This document shows, piece after piece, positions 42,999 through 52,173 of a DNA stretch of 64,000 nt. A program made the position numbers and the translations under genes. Every line of letters starts with the position of its first letter. Position 1 is the first letter of the stretch. The DNA lies in assembly GCF_020905295.1 (NCBI RefSeq), contig NZ_JAJJMM010000001.1:1736001-1800000 (forward strand), given 5' to 3'. A model generated the notes under the pieces. That model worked only from the letters and a program-made list of their open reading frames with translations. It was not told the DNA's origin and did not search any database. The DNA is from Flavobacterium piscisymbiosum. Lineage in GTDB: Bacteria; Bacteroidota; Bacteroidia; Flavobacteriales; Flavobacteriaceae.

Positions 42999-43434
42999 AT
43001 TACTCGAACATAAGACTAAAATTCTAATTGCAATTTTCATTATATTCTGTTTTGGGATGATACGGGCTTTTGAGAGTAAGTTGTTTTATGATCCTTTTTT
43101 GGTTTATTTTGAATCTGATTTTAAAAATGCTCCTTTCCCTCAACTTGATTCTCTTAAGCTTTTTTGGGGACTTTTGTTGCGTTATTTATTAAACGCTGTT
43201 TTGTCGCTAATTCTTATTTATACATTGTTTCAGGAAGTTGATATTTTGAAGTTTAGCATCTTTTTGTATGCATTTTTTTTGATACTGCTTTTGGGGATGT
43301 TCGTGATAATAATTAATTATTTTCAGGAATGGAACTGGCTGCTTTTTTATGTAAGAAGATTTATTATTCAGCCCATATTTGTGTTGTTGTTTATACCTGC
43401 ATTTTATTATCAGCAACAAAATCTTAAAAAATAA
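42988..43434 (+). CDS. Exosortase F system-associated membrane protein
   Basis: The protein has 148 residues with about four membrane helices (8-25, 55-78, 88-112 and 125-142). The position directly after xrtF with an 11-base overlap, together with the early FYDPFLVYFESDF pattern, identifies the usual XrtF companion. Its biochemical role is unknown. It ends shortly before the HYC_CC_PP gene. Confidence 0.85.
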   Translation: MLNKLLEHKTKILIAIFIIFCFGMIRAFESKLFYDPFLVYFESDFKNAPFPQLDSLKLFWGLLLRYLLNAVLSLILIYTLFQEVDILKFSIFLYAFFLILLLGMFVIIINYFQEWNWLLFYVRRFIIQPIFVLLFIPAFYYQQQNLKK

Positions 43435-43468
43435 CATTTCATTAGATCTTTTTTTAACTCTTTTTTGG

Positions 43469-43476
43469 TAGTTTTG
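43469..43476 (+). promoter_or_regulatory. -7 promoter element before the HYC_CC_PP gene
   Basis: TAGTTTTG is an exact TAnnTTTG match. It ends only 4 bases before the ATG at 43481, implying a transcript with almost no leader. No TTTG box is obvious upstream. Confidence 0.4.
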
Positions 43477-43480
43477 CATC

Positions 43481-43879
43481 ATGAATTTAAAAAAGTGCAC
43501 AGGATTATTTTTAGCGTTCCTATTGTTGGTTTCCAACATTGGGTTTGCTTTTGATGTGCATTATTGTGGTGGCGAAATTGCTTCCGTTTCATTAAATACT
43601 TCGGTTACTGCATCACCAGAAAAGAAATGTTGTGGTGCGTCTGAAAAAAAATCTTCTTGTTGTAAAGACAAAGTAGTTCATTTTGAGAAAAAATCTGATA
43701 ATGCAACTATTAAGTTTTTCTTTTTTCAGTTCGCTTTTCCAGCAGTAATTCAGGAGTTTAAACCAGTTGCTTTTTTATCAATTCCAAATTTCAAAAGCAA
43801 TCAGATCTTTTCGTATTATTCTGATGCGAATGCGCCCCCTTTATTTAAGCTGTACAGCCAATATATTTTTTATTCCTGA
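43481..43879 (+). CDS. HYC_CC_PP family protein (metal-linked)
   Basis: The protein has 132 residues. A signal peptide covers about 1-23. The three family marks are present: HYC in DVHYCGG, paired cysteines in KKCCG and SSCCKDK, and PP in ANAPPLFKLYSQYIF near the C-terminus. The many cysteines and His suggest metal binding. It precedes a TonB-dependent receptor and a heavy-metal-associated domain protein on the same strand, so the three probably handle copper or a similar metal at the outer membrane. The biochemical role is not established. Confidence 0.85.
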   Translation: MNLKKCTGLFLAFLLLVSNIGFAFDVHYCGGEIASVSLNTSVTASPEKKCCGASEKKSSCCKDKVVHFEKKSDNATIKFFFFQFAFPAVIQEFKPVAFLSIPNFKSNQIFSYYSDANAPPLFKLYSQYIFYS

Positions 43880-43984
43880 TTTTAATGTTTAGAATCAAGC
43901 CTTTTATGGTTTGAACTATGCTGTTTTTTATTTAGAAAAAATTTCTACAAAACAGCTTTTTCTAATTACATTAAAATCTTTTTT

Positions 43985-45991
43985 ATGAAAAAAAATATCA
44001 TGCTTTTGGGTATGATTTTACTTTCTGTTGCAGCTTTTTCGCAAGAAGATCTGGATGAAGTAAAAATCACCAAGAAGCAAAAAGGAATTAAAAAGTCCTA
44101 TACGCTTACTTCTAATACAAGTGTTATTACAAGCAAAGAATTACTAAAAGCAGCTTGCTGTAATCTGGCAGAAAGTTTCGAAACCAATCCATCTATCGAT
44201 GTCAATTTCTCTGATGCGTTAACAGGAACAAAGCAAATAAAAATGATGGGCTTAACAAGTCCGTATTTAATGATTACCGAAGAGAATATTCCTTCGGTTC
44301 GTGGGGCTTCTCAGGCTTACGGATTGTCGTTTACGCCCGGAACCTGGATCGAAAGTGTACAAATTACCAAAGGTGCCGGAAGTGTTATAAATGGTTACGA
44401 AAGTATTTCAGGTCAAATAAATACAGAACTTTTAAAACCTCTAAGCGATATTCCGTTCTTTTTGAATGTTTACGGTTCTACCGATGCGCGTTTTGAGGTG
44501 AATACTCATTTTAATAGAAAATTGTCTGACAAGTGGGCGACAAGTTTGTTTGTGCACGGAAATGCGCGTGTTGCAAAGAACGACATGAATGATGACGGAT
44601 TTTTGGATAATCCGCTGGGGAAACAAATCAATGTTCTAAACCGTTATCAATATTATAATCCCGAAAGTGGTTTGGTTAGTTTTATTAATTTCAGGTATAT
44701 GAATGATAAAAAGCAAACCGGAGAAGTTGATTTCGATAAAGACAGAGATCGCGGAACAACAAATCATTGGGGATCAGAAATCAATACAGAACGTTTTGAT
44801 GTTTCTACCAAGATTGGTTATGTTTTTAAAGATATGCCTTATCAAAGTATTGGTTTTCAGAATGCTTTTAACAGTCATAACCAAAATTCTTATTTTGGTT
44901 TGAATTTGTATGATATTAAGCAGAATAGTTTTTATTCGAATTTAATTTTCAATTCGATTATAAACAATACGATGCATAAGTTCTCAACCGGTTTAAATTT
45001 TACTTATGATCAGTATCAGGAATTCGTAAATGTAAATGATTACAGCAGAATTGATAATTCGGTAGGGGCATTCTTTGAATATACTTATGATAATACCGAT
45101 AATTTTAGTCTTATTTTAGGAGGCAGGGTAGATAATCATAATCGTTTGGGATTTTTTGTAACACCTCGTTTGCATGTGAGATACAATCCATGGAAAGATG
45201 GTGTAATTCGTTTCTCTGCAGGAAGAGGAAAACGTTCTGCGAATATTTTTGCTGAGAATCAACAGCTTTTTGCTAGTTCAAGAACGTTCTCGATTTTAGA
45301 TACAAACGGAAAAATTTATGGTTTGAACCCGGAAATTGCCTGGAATTACGGAGTGAGTTTTTCACAGAAGTTCAAAATTTTCAATAAAAATGCCGAAGCG
45401 GGATTTGATTTCTATCGTACCGATTTTCAAAATCAGGCTGTTGTAGATTTGATGCAAAGTCCGCAAGAAGTTTCTTTTTATAATTTAAGAGGAAGTTCTT
45501 TTGCTAATAGCTTGCAGGTTGAGTTTAACTATGAATTAATTCATAATTTTAATCTTAGAACAGCATACAAATATTATGACATCCAAACAGATTATTTAAC
45601 AGGTACTTTTCAGCGTCCGTTGCAGGCCAAGCATCGTTTTTTAGGAAATCTGGAATACGAAACAAACTTAAATGATGGTAAACAGTGGAAGTTTGATTAT
45701 ACTTTTAACTGGTCAGGAAAGCAGCAATTGCCTTACACGGCATCGAATCCTGTTCAAGATCAGTTTCCTGATTTTTCGCCTTCGTATGCAGTTATGAATG
45801 TTCAGGTTACAAGAGTTGTTTCTCCAGTTCTGGAAGTGTATGTAGGCGGTGAAAATATAGGTAATTATAAACAACAAAAAGCGATTTTAGGTTCTGAAGA
45901 TCCATTTGGACCTAATTTTGATGCTTCTATTGCATATGCTCCAATTTTTGGACAAATGTATTATGCCGGATTACGATTTAAAATAAAATAA
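43985..45991 (+). CDS. TonB-dependent outer-membrane receptor
   Basis: The protein has 668 residues. A signal peptide (about 1-19) is followed by a short region, the plug domain (about 40-150, with SVQITKGAGSVINGYESISGQIN) and a 22-strand-type barrel ending YYAGLRFKIK. An unusual AACCNLAESF element with two adjacent Cys opens the plug, a feature of metal-associated Bacteroidota receptors. No carboxypeptidase-like regulatory domain is present. The gene lies between the HYC_CC_PP and heavy-metal-domain genes, suggesting transport of a metal ion or chelate. The 105-base gap before it contains a GCTGTTTT/AAAACAGC hairpin. Confidence 0.9.
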   Translation: MKKNIMLLGMILLSVAAFSQEDLDEVKITKKQKGIKKSYTLTSNTSVITSKELLKAACCNLAESFETNPSIDVNFSDALTGTKQIKMMGLTSPYLMITEENIPSVRGASQAYGLSFTPGTWIESVQITKGAGSVINGYESISGQINTELLKPLSDIPFFLNVYGSTDARFEVNTHFNRKLSDKWATSLFVHGNARVAKNDMNDDGFLDNPLGKQINVLNRYQYYNPESGLVSFINFRYMNDKKQTGEVDFDKDRDRGTTNHWGSEINTERFDVSTKIGYVFKDMPYQSIGFQNAFNSHNQNSYFGLNLYDIKQNSFYSNLIFNSIINNTMHKFSTGLNFTYDQYQEFVNVNDYSRIDNSVGAFFEYTYDNTDNFSLILGGRVDNHNRLGFFVTPRLHVRYNPWKDGVIRFSAGRGKRSANIFAENQQLFASSRTFSILDTNGKIYGLNPEIAWNYGVSFSQKFKIFNKNAEAGFDFYRTDFQNQAVVDLMQSPQEVSFYNLRGSSFANSLQVEFNYELIHNFNLRTAYKYYDIQTDYLTGTFQRPLQAKHRFLGNLEYETNLNDGKQWKFDYTFNWSGKQQLPYTASNPVQDQFPDFSPSYAVMNVQVTRVVSPVLEVYVGGENIGNYKQQKAILGSEDPFGPNFDASIAYAPIFGQMYYAGLRFKIK

Positions 45992-46058
45992 ATTCAATAT
46001 CAATTTCAAAAAACAATTTCAAAAAAACAATTTTAATAACAGATAAATAATAAACAAT

Positions 46059-46400
46059 ATGAAAAATTTAATTTTAATTGCAATGATTACTTTTTTAGGA
46101 TTTTCGGCTCAGGCTCAAACTAAAAAAAATAAGAATTTAAAATATACTACAGAGGTAAACGGTAATTGTGAGCAATGTAAAAAACGAATCGAAAAAGCAG
46201 CTTTTGCTGTTCCCGGCGTTAAGTCAGCAACCTGGGATATTAGTTCACATCAGCTTGCCGTAATTTTAAATGAAGAAAAGTCATCTCCTGAAGATTTGAA
46301 TAAAGCAATTGCTAAAGTAGGGCATGATACTAAGGATGTTAAAGCAACAGATGCAGATTATGAAAATTTGCATTCTTGCTGTAAGTATGTAAGAGAATAA
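46059..46400 (+). CDS. Secreted heavy-metal-associated (HMA) domain protein
   Basis: The protein has 113 residues. A signal peptide covers about 1-19 (AQAQ). The HMA domain has its metal site Cys37/Cys40 in NGNCEQCKKRIE and the typical VPGVKSATWD turn. Additional Cys-Cys near the C-terminus (HSCCKYVRE) may add ligands. It probably carries a soft metal such as copper in the periplasm. It follows the TonB-dependent receptor by 67 bases and ends in a terminator, closing the metal gene set. Confidence 0.88.
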   Translation: MKNLILIAMITFLGFSAQAQTKKNKNLKYTTEVNGNCEQCKKRIEKAAFAVPGVKSATWDISSHQLAVILNEEKSSPEDLNKAIAKVGHDTKDVKATDADYENLHSCCKYVRE

Positions 46401-46411
46401 TTATCTTACCG

Positions 46412-46435
46412 GCCCAAGTGTAAACTTGGGCTTTT
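46412..46435 (+). terminator. Terminator after the HMA gene
   Basis: GCCCAAGT and ACTTGGGC surround a GTAA loop, followed by TTTT. Confidence 0.85.
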
Positions 46436-46470
46436 AAATAGTTAATTTATCTTTAAAATATAGCAATTTA

Positions 46471-46501
46471 TTGGTGTTGAAGCAAATTATTGTTAATTTC
46501 A
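46471..46501 (+). promoter_or_regulatory. Promoter candidate for the DedA gene
   Basis: TTG at 46471 and TAATTTCA at 46494-46501 are 20 bases apart. The last base differs from the consensus. The start codon lies 29 bases downstream. Confidence 0.4.
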
Positions 46502-46530
46502 CGAACTTATAAATATAACCAAACGCATTT

Positions 46531-47211
46531 ATGAATAATTTTGATTGGAGTCAATTAATTAACCCTGAATTTTATATTACATTAAGCATCGGAGGTGTTC
46601 AAATTGGTTTATTTATTGTCTTGTTTATAGTTTTTGCTGAAACAGGACTTTTCGCAGGTTTCTTCCTTCCGGGAGATAGTTTACTTTTCTTGGCGGGTAT
46701 TTACAGCCGCGACTTAATGCTAAATGTAGTTGATATTCCGGCTGACTTTATAAATGTATTTGTACTTTCAACTCTTGTTGCTATAATGGGGGTTTTAGGA
46801 AATATGACAGGATATTGGTTTGGGGCCAAAAGTGGATATTATTTGTTTAAAAAAGAAGATTCATTTTGGTTTAAGAAAAAATACCTTTTGCAATCTAAAG
46901 ATTTCTTCGAAAAGTACGGTGGAAAAGCTATTATCTATGCGCGTTTTCTTCCAATATTCAGAACATTTGCACCAATCATTGCAGGTATTGTTTCTATGGA
47001 TAAAAAGAAATTCATGTTCTATAATGTACTTAGTTCTTTCTTATGGTCGTTTATCCTGATTTTTGCAGGGCATTATTTGTACGGAGTGTTCTTGAAACAA
47101 GGAATTGATTTAAAACACCATATTGAATATATCATCATTATAATTGTTATCATCTCCACGTTCCCGGTTTTAGTAAAGCTTTTAAAGAAAAGACCAAGCG
47201 AAAAGATATAA
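46531..47211 (+). CDS. DedA-family membrane protein
   Basis: The protein has 226 residues. The SNARE-associated/VTT fold is recognisable from ETGLFAGFFLPGDSLLFLAG, GNMTGYWFGAKSG and the core FFEKYGGKAIIYARFLPIFRTFAPIIAG. Members are linked to lipid flipping (undecaprenyl phosphate or phospholipids) and envelope stress tolerance. It is a single gene with a promoter candidate and a strong terminator. Confidence 0.92.
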   Translation: MNNFDWSQLINPEFYITLSIGGVQIGLFIVLFIVFAETGLFAGFFLPGDSLLFLAGIYSRDLMLNVVDIPADFINVFVLSTLVAIMGVLGNMTGYWFGAKSGYYLFKKEDSFWFKKKYLLQSKDFFEKYGGKAIIYARFLPIFRTFAPIIAGIVSMDKKKFMFYNVLSSFLWSFILIFAGHYLYGVFLKQGIDLKHHIEYIIIIIVIISTFPVLVKLLKKRPSEKI

Positions 47212-47227
47212 TTAAAATATACAATAC

Positions 47228-47263
47228 AAAAAAGTCCGAAGTTCTGAACTTCGGACTTTTTTT
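47228..47263 (+). terminator. Terminator after the DedA gene
   Basis: AAAAGTCCGAAGTTC and GAACTTCGGACTTTT form a near-perfect long stem with a minimal loop, followed by T7. Confidence 0.9.
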
Positions 47264-47538
47264 ATGCCTGAATATGATTTTTTAAACATTGCCGACATTT
47301 AACGTTGGGACTGATAAGTACTTTGTTATGATTTTTTGTAATCGAAGGTTAAAACCTTGGGCAATGATAAATATTCTTTGTTTAATAGAAGTTGTTATAT
47401 CTTTTAAGTTAAGAATCTATAAGGGCTAATAGGTACAACTTGACTTAAAAATGCTTAAGAGATTTCTGTTTGAGAATCTGGATGTTAAGTTGCAATTGGA
47501 ATTTGGAATTTTTTACATTTGGAATTTGTCTCAAAAGA
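47264..47538. other. Non-coding region between dedA and rodA
   Basis: No gene is visible. Near rodA lie TTGGAATTTGGAATTTT units (47494-47528), including a 19-base exact copy of the sequence at 30052-30070 downstream of rpoD. It sits just after the minus-strand rodA stop, the same relative position as at rpoD. Confidence 0.55.
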
Positions 47539-48774
47539 CTACCATTCATTTACTTTATTGGCATCCATTTTTAAGAAGATAAACAGTAAAATCGTGAATC
47601 CCCAAAGTCCGGAACCTCCATAAGAAAAGAAAGGAAGAGGAACCCCAATAGTTGGAAAAATCCCGATAACCATTGCAATGTTTACAAAAAAGTGTGTAAA
47701 CAAAATCCCGGCAACACAATAACCATAAACTCTGCTGAATTTTGTTTTTTGTCTTTCGGCCAAATAAATTACTCTTAGTAATAAACCAACAAAAAGCGCA
47801 ATAACAACAATTGAACCGGCAAAACCCCATTCTTCACCAACAGTCGTAAAAATGTAATCTGTATGTTGCTCAGGAACGAATCCTCCTTTGGTTTGTGTTC
47901 CTTCCAGGAAACCTTTTCCAATCCAACCTCCGGATCCAATAGCAATTTCTGATTGGTTGGTGTTATAACCAATACCTTTCATGTCGACAGTTTTACCTAA
48001 TAATATATTAAAACGGTCACGGTGGTGCTGTTTAAAAATATTATCAAAAACATAATCTACAGATAATACAAAAGCCGAGATAACAGCGAGTAAAATAGCA
48101 CTTAAAATAATATTTCTGTCAACAGCCCTGCCTTTAAAATGTATAATAATTAATACTCCCAAAGCAATTAAAATAACGGCATAAGGTTCTAAAACAAGCG
48201 TTAAAACGAATAATAAAATAGTAATAAAGCCAGTCCATACATACCATGATGGTAATCCTTCTCTGTATAAAACAACAATGAAAATACTGTAAATTAAAGC
48301 ACTCCCGGGATCAGGCTGCGGTAAAATCAATAATACAGGCAAAAATACAATAGCTAAAGCTTGTACTTGTCTGTTTACCTCTTTCAGGTTAATCTGTGTA
48401 TCACTTAAATATTTTGCTAATGCCAATGCTGTAGCGGCTTTTGCAAACTCAGAAGGTTGTATTGTAAAGCTTCCTATTGCGTACCAACATCTTTGACCGG
48501 CAATAGTTTTTCCAAAAAGAAATAAACCGGCTAATGAAAGTAATGAAACTCCAAAAATAATACTGGCATATTTTTCATAAAATTTCCCGTCAACAAAAAG
48601 TACAATAAAAATCAAAGGAATTGTACAGCCAATAAAAATTAACTGCTTTTGATAAGTTCCGTCCGTAGATAATAATGAAGAGGAATAAATGTTTAGCCAC
48701 CCCAATATTACCAACGCAGTGTAAATAAAAACACTTATCCAGTCAATGTTATTTTTTATACTTTGGTTTTTCAT
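47539..48774 (-). CDS. rodA: Rod shape-determining protein RodA (SEDS glycosyltransferase)
   Basis: The protein has 411 residues and ten or so membrane helices. SEDS signatures are present: GSFTIQPSEFAKAATALALA, DPGSALIY, the large extracellular loop ending PEQHTDYIFTTVGEEWGF, and FFSYGGSGLW near the end. It polymerises peptidoglycan strands with its partner PBP2. Its gene follows mrdA by 14 bases in the mre cluster, which supports RodA rather than FtsW. Confidence 0.95.
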   Translation of the reverse strand: MKNQSIKNNIDWISVFIYTALVILGWLNIYSSSLLSTDGTYQKQLIFIGCTIPLIFIVLFVDGKFYEKYASIIFGVSLLSLAGLFLFGKTIAGQRCWYAIGSFTIQPSEFAKAATALALAKYLSDTQINLKEVNRQVQALAIVFLPVLLILPQPDPGSALIYSIFIVVLYREGLPSWYVWTGFITILLFVLTLVLEPYAVILIALGVLIIIHFKGRAVDRNIILSAILLAVISAFVLSVDYVFDNIFKQHHRDRFNILLGKTVDMKGIGYNTNQSEIAIGSGGWIGKGFLEGTQTKGGFVPEQHTDYIFTTVGEEWGFAGSIVVIALFVGLLLRVIYLAERQKTKFSRVYGYCVAGILFTHFFVNIAMVIGIFPTIGVPLPFFSYGGSGLWGFTILLFIFLKMDANKVNEW

Positions 48775-48788
48775 TTGAAATAATTGTA

Positions 48789-50744
48789 TTAATTTTCTTG
48801 GGTGGTGTCTAAAGGTATTTTTTTAACTTCTACTTTTGGCAGCTTTGCCATTTTTGCTCTCATGACAGAGTCTTTCGGAGTAGTTTCAATAGCGCTCGCT
48901 GCAGTCATTCCTCCTAATTTTGCATATTCGCTTACAAGACTTTTGTTTAATACCCTAATTTCTAAATCAGTCCTTGTAATTTTCTTTCTGAGGTATTTTT
49001 CTATCATCAAACTTGCAATTGGTCCGGCAACTGCAGCACCAAAACCTCCGTTTTCAATCATAATTGCGATTGCAATTTTAGGATTGTCTTTAGGGGCAAA
49101 GGCTACGAATATCGAGTGATCCTTAAGCTGTGTTCTTTTTCCGTTTATTTTAGCAAAATTCTCCGCTGTACCGGTTTTTCCACAAATATCAATACCTTCA
49201 ACTCTTAATGCACGCGCAGTACCAAGGTTGTAAACATCAAACAAACCGCTGATAACCGGAGGGAAATATTTCTGATCAATCGTAGTAACGTGTTTTGTGG
49301 TAAACTTAGCATCAATTTTTTTGCCCTCAATTTTTTTAATGATGTGAGGTGTATAATAATAACCTTGATTCGCTACAGTAGCCATCATATTCGCTAACTG
49401 AATAGGTGTCATTAAAACCTCTCCCTGACCAATAGCATTCGATACAATTGTGGTGCTTCGCCATCCTCCGTTAGGATATATTTTTTTGTACGTTTTAGAT
49501 GTTGGTACATTTCCTCTTTTACCGGTTGGTAAATCGTAACCCATAAACTGACCTAGTCCAAAACTTTTTACGTGATCACTCCAAACATCTACAGCTTTAG
49601 CCGGATTTGCATATTTATTTATAGTTAGCATATAAGTCTGTGCGAAATAAGTATTACATGAATTGTAAATACCATTATGTAACTGTTGGTTTGGTGCGTG
49701 ACTATGACATTTCATAAAACGACCTCTTCCATAACTGAATCCATTATGACAAAAAAACGTCGTGTTTTCGTTTATTACCTGTTCCTGTAAGCCAATTAAA
49801 CCTGTTAAAATTTTAAATGGAGAACCTGGAGGGTACTCGGCAAGAAGTCCTCTGTCGTATAAAGGTTTTGCTATAGAATCGTGATATAAAAGGGTATAAT
49901 TTTTAGAGCGTTGTCTTCCTACCAAGATACCCGGATCATAAGAGGGTGCAGTAACTAATGCTAAAATTTCTCCTGATTTAGGTTCGATAGCAACAATTCC
50001 TCCTCTTTTATTAATCATTAATTCTTCTCCGTACTTTTGAAGTTCAGCATCAATAGTCAGATTAATGTCTTCTCCGGCAACAGCGATAGTGTCGTATTTG
50101 CCTTCTTTATAAGAACCAATTTCTCTATTGTATTTGTCTTTCTGGATGTATTTTACACCTTTTATTCCGCGTAAAACTTCTTCGTAGCTTTCTTCAACAC
50201 CTTGTCTTCCAATTAAGTCACCGCTATTGTAATAAGGGTTTTTAGCAATTAATTTTTCATTTACCTGTAGAATAGAGCCAAAAATATTGGCGCCATAATC
50301 TACTTCATAATCACGAAGAGAACGTTTCTGGAAATAAAAACCTTCATATTTTCTGATCTTTTCCTGAAAAGCAGCAAATTCAGATTTGTTTAATTGCGGT
50401 AAAAATACAGACGGTAATCTTGGGCTGTAAACTTTGGCTTTTGCAATTCTCTTATCGTAATCTTCTTTGGTAATATTTAATAATGTGCAGAACTCGCTAA
50501 CATTTAAATTCTCCTTAATTTCTCTCGGAATAACCATGATGTCGTAAGAAGCCTGATTGGCAACTAATAATTTTCCGTTCCTATCATAGATATATCCTCT
50601 TTCGGGATAGTCGTACTGTTTCTTTATTGCGTTATTTTCTGATTTTAATTTAAAGGAATCGTCTATAATTTGCAAATAAAATACCCTCATCACAAGCAAA
50701 GATGCTGCGATAATAATTAAAGAGGGCAGCAGGACTTTTCTCAT
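48789..50744 (-). CDS. mrdA: Penicillin-binding protein 2
   Basis: The protein has 651 residues. One membrane helix (about 6-24) is followed by the PBP dimerisation domain (about 50-210) and the transpeptidase domain (about 245-590). The catalytic motifs are present: SxxK in PGSPFKILTG, SxN as SCN in NSCNTYFA, and KTG in CGKTGTAEN. It crosslinks the lateral wall together with RodA. Its start overlaps the end of mreD by 4 bases. Confidence 0.96.
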   Translation of the reverse strand: MRKVLLPSLIIIAASLLVMRVFYLQIIDDSFKLKSENNAIKKQYDYPERGYIYDRNGKLLVANQASYDIMVIPREIKENLNVSEFCTLLNITKEDYDKRIAKAKVYSPRLPSVFLPQLNKSEFAAFQEKIRKYEGFYFQKRSLRDYEVDYGANIFGSILQVNEKLIAKNPYYNSGDLIGRQGVEESYEEVLRGIKGVKYIQKDKYNREIGSYKEGKYDTIAVAGEDINLTIDAELQKYGEELMINKRGGIVAIEPKSGEILALVTAPSYDPGILVGRQRSKNYTLLYHDSIAKPLYDRGLLAEYPPGSPFKILTGLIGLQEQVINENTTFFCHNGFSYGRGRFMKCHSHAPNQQLHNGIYNSCNTYFAQTYMLTINKYANPAKAVDVWSDHVKSFGLGQFMGYDLPTGKRGNVPTSKTYKKIYPNGGWRSTTIVSNAIGQGEVLMTPIQLANMMATVANQGYYYTPHIIKKIEGKKIDAKFTTKHVTTIDQKYFPPVISGLFDVYNLGTARALRVEGIDICGKTGTAENFAKINGKRTQLKDHSIFVAFAPKDNPKIAIAIMIENGGFGAAVAGPIASLMIEKYLRKKITRTDLEIRVLNKSLVSEYAKLGGMTAASAIETTPKDSVMRAKMAKLPKVEVKKIPLDTTQEN

Positions 50745-51247
50745 CGTTTAGTGGGCTTAATAAGGTAAATTATTATAATTGAAGTGATTATTGTAAATAT
50801 AGAACTAAATAAAGTTCGAAGCAAAATGTCCCAAATAAATTTAAACTGAAATGCTTCTAGTATAAATAATACAATATGATGTAGTACAACAGAAACTAGG
50901 ATAAATGAAAATCGTTCAGGAGTTAATGAATCGTTTAGTTTGATGGTTTGGTATTCGTAACTTAATCCAAATGAGAACTTAAAAATATAAGGTCTGTAAT
51001 AGGCTAGAATTACGCAGGCTGTAGCATGAATCCCGCCCGAATTACAAAACATATCCATGGTTAGTCCAAGTAAAAAGCTGGAGAAAATTAATCCTGCCTT
51101 GTTGCCGTTTACCGGATACAAAATAATGTATAGGATGTATGGGAAGGGACTTATGTACCCTAAAAAATTCATATTATTGAAAATAACAACTTGAATTGTT
51201 AGTAACATAATAAAACGAAGAATATTGACTAACAAAGCGCTATTCAT
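50741..51247 (-). CDS. mreD: Rod shape-determining protein MreD
   Basis: The protein has 168 residues with about five membrane helices, the usual size and topology. Sequence identity in this family is low; the call rests on the position between mreC (8-base overlap) and mrdA (4-base overlap) and on the PFPYILYIILYPV and LGLTMDMFCNSGGIHA patterns. It is an inner-membrane component of the elongasome. Confidence 0.9.
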   Translation of the reverse strand: MNSALLVNILRFIMLLTIQVVIFNNMNFLGYISPFPYILYIILYPVNGNKAGLIFSSFLLGLTMDMFCNSGGIHATACVILAYYRPYIFKFSFGLSYEYQTIKLNDSLTPERFSFILVSVVLHHIVLFILEAFQFKFIWDILLRTLFSSIFTIITSIIIIYLIKPTKR

Positions 51248-52064
51248 TTTTTTTCTTGTTTTCTAAATTAATAAGTTCCTCTCTGTCCCTGCTCTTAATA
51301 ATATAAACGTGTCCTAAGTTTGTCATATCATTAAAGAGTTTAACGTTTATGACATAAGAACTGGTGTTGGCTTTGGTTGAAATTTTATCGACAGTACCAA
51401 TGTTAATTCCTTCAGGAAAAATTACAGATTGGCCACCTGTTACAATTGTATCCCCTTTTCTAATAGAAGCTAATCTTGGAACATCTTCTAACTGAACAAA
51501 TCCAGTGCTTTTTCCGTCCCAGGTTAGAGAACCAAAATGATTCGATTTTTTTAGTTTTGCATTAATATGTGATCTCATATTCAAAATACTTACTACCGTA
51601 GAGTATCTTGGAGAAGTGTTATCAATTATGCCAATAATTCCTAAGCTATTGATTACTCCCATATCTGGCTTGATTCCGTCATTTGTTCCGGAATTTAACG
51701 TGATAAAATTCTCATGCGTATTGTATGAGTTATGAATTACTTTTGAAACGATAATATCTGCAGGTTTTACGCCTTTTATAGTATCTGGTAGAGGAAGTTT
51801 TGTAGTGTCTTCTTTATTAAATAGTAGGCTTTTTAATCTTGCATTTTCAAGTACGAGTTCTTCGTTTTCGGTTCTTAAATTCAAATATTCATTGATGTGA
51901 TTTATTTTTTCATAAACACCTCCGCTTAAAAAATTAGCAGAACTAATTACTTTACTTCTATGATAAGAATGCGACTGAATTGTGAGAGCCAACGAAATAC
52001 CTAAAAGCAGCAAAAACAGCAATCGATTACTGTTTCTTATAATAAAATTAAAAATTTGCTGCAT
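51240..52064 (-). CDS. mreC: Rod shape-determining protein MreC
   Basis: The protein has 274 residues. An N-terminal membrane helix (about 13-28) is followed by a coiled coil (about 58-80, ELVLENARLKSLLF) and the periplasmic double beta-barrel (about 100-255), with DGIKPDMGVINSLGIIGI and VTGGQSVIFPEGINIG. It links MreB to PBP2. It lies between mreB (109 bases) and mreD (overlapping). Confidence 0.95.
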   Translation of the reverse strand: MQQIFNFIIRNSNRLLFLLLLGISLALTIQSHSYHRSKVISSANFLSGGVYEKINHINEYLNLRTENEELVLENARLKSLLFNKEDTTKLPLPDTIKGVKPADIIVSKVIHNSYNTHENFITLNSGTNDGIKPDMGVINSLGIIGIIDNTSPRYSTVVSILNMRSHINAKLKKSNHFGSLTWDGKSTGFVQLEDVPRLASIRKGDTIVTGGQSVIFPEGINIGTVDKISTKANTSSYVINVKLFNDMTNLGHVYIIKSRDREELINLENKKKNE

Positions 52065-52173
52065 TTCTTGTTTGGTTATTTTGTTTCAGGATATGCTTTT
52101 AAGTTTCAAATTTTATAAGAGTCAAATTCAATTAATTTAACTCTTATAAAATATATTTATTGTTTGTTGGATC

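Noticed and set aside
43915..43955. GCTGTTTT/AAAACAGC hairpin before the TonB-dependent receptor as a metal riboswitch
   Set aside because: It is a single 8-bp stem with an A/T-rich loop and shows no conserved riboswitch features; it may be a weak terminator or attenuator.
47539..48774. FtsW instead of RodA
   Set aside because: The gene directly follows mrdA in the mre cluster and has no division-cluster neighbours.
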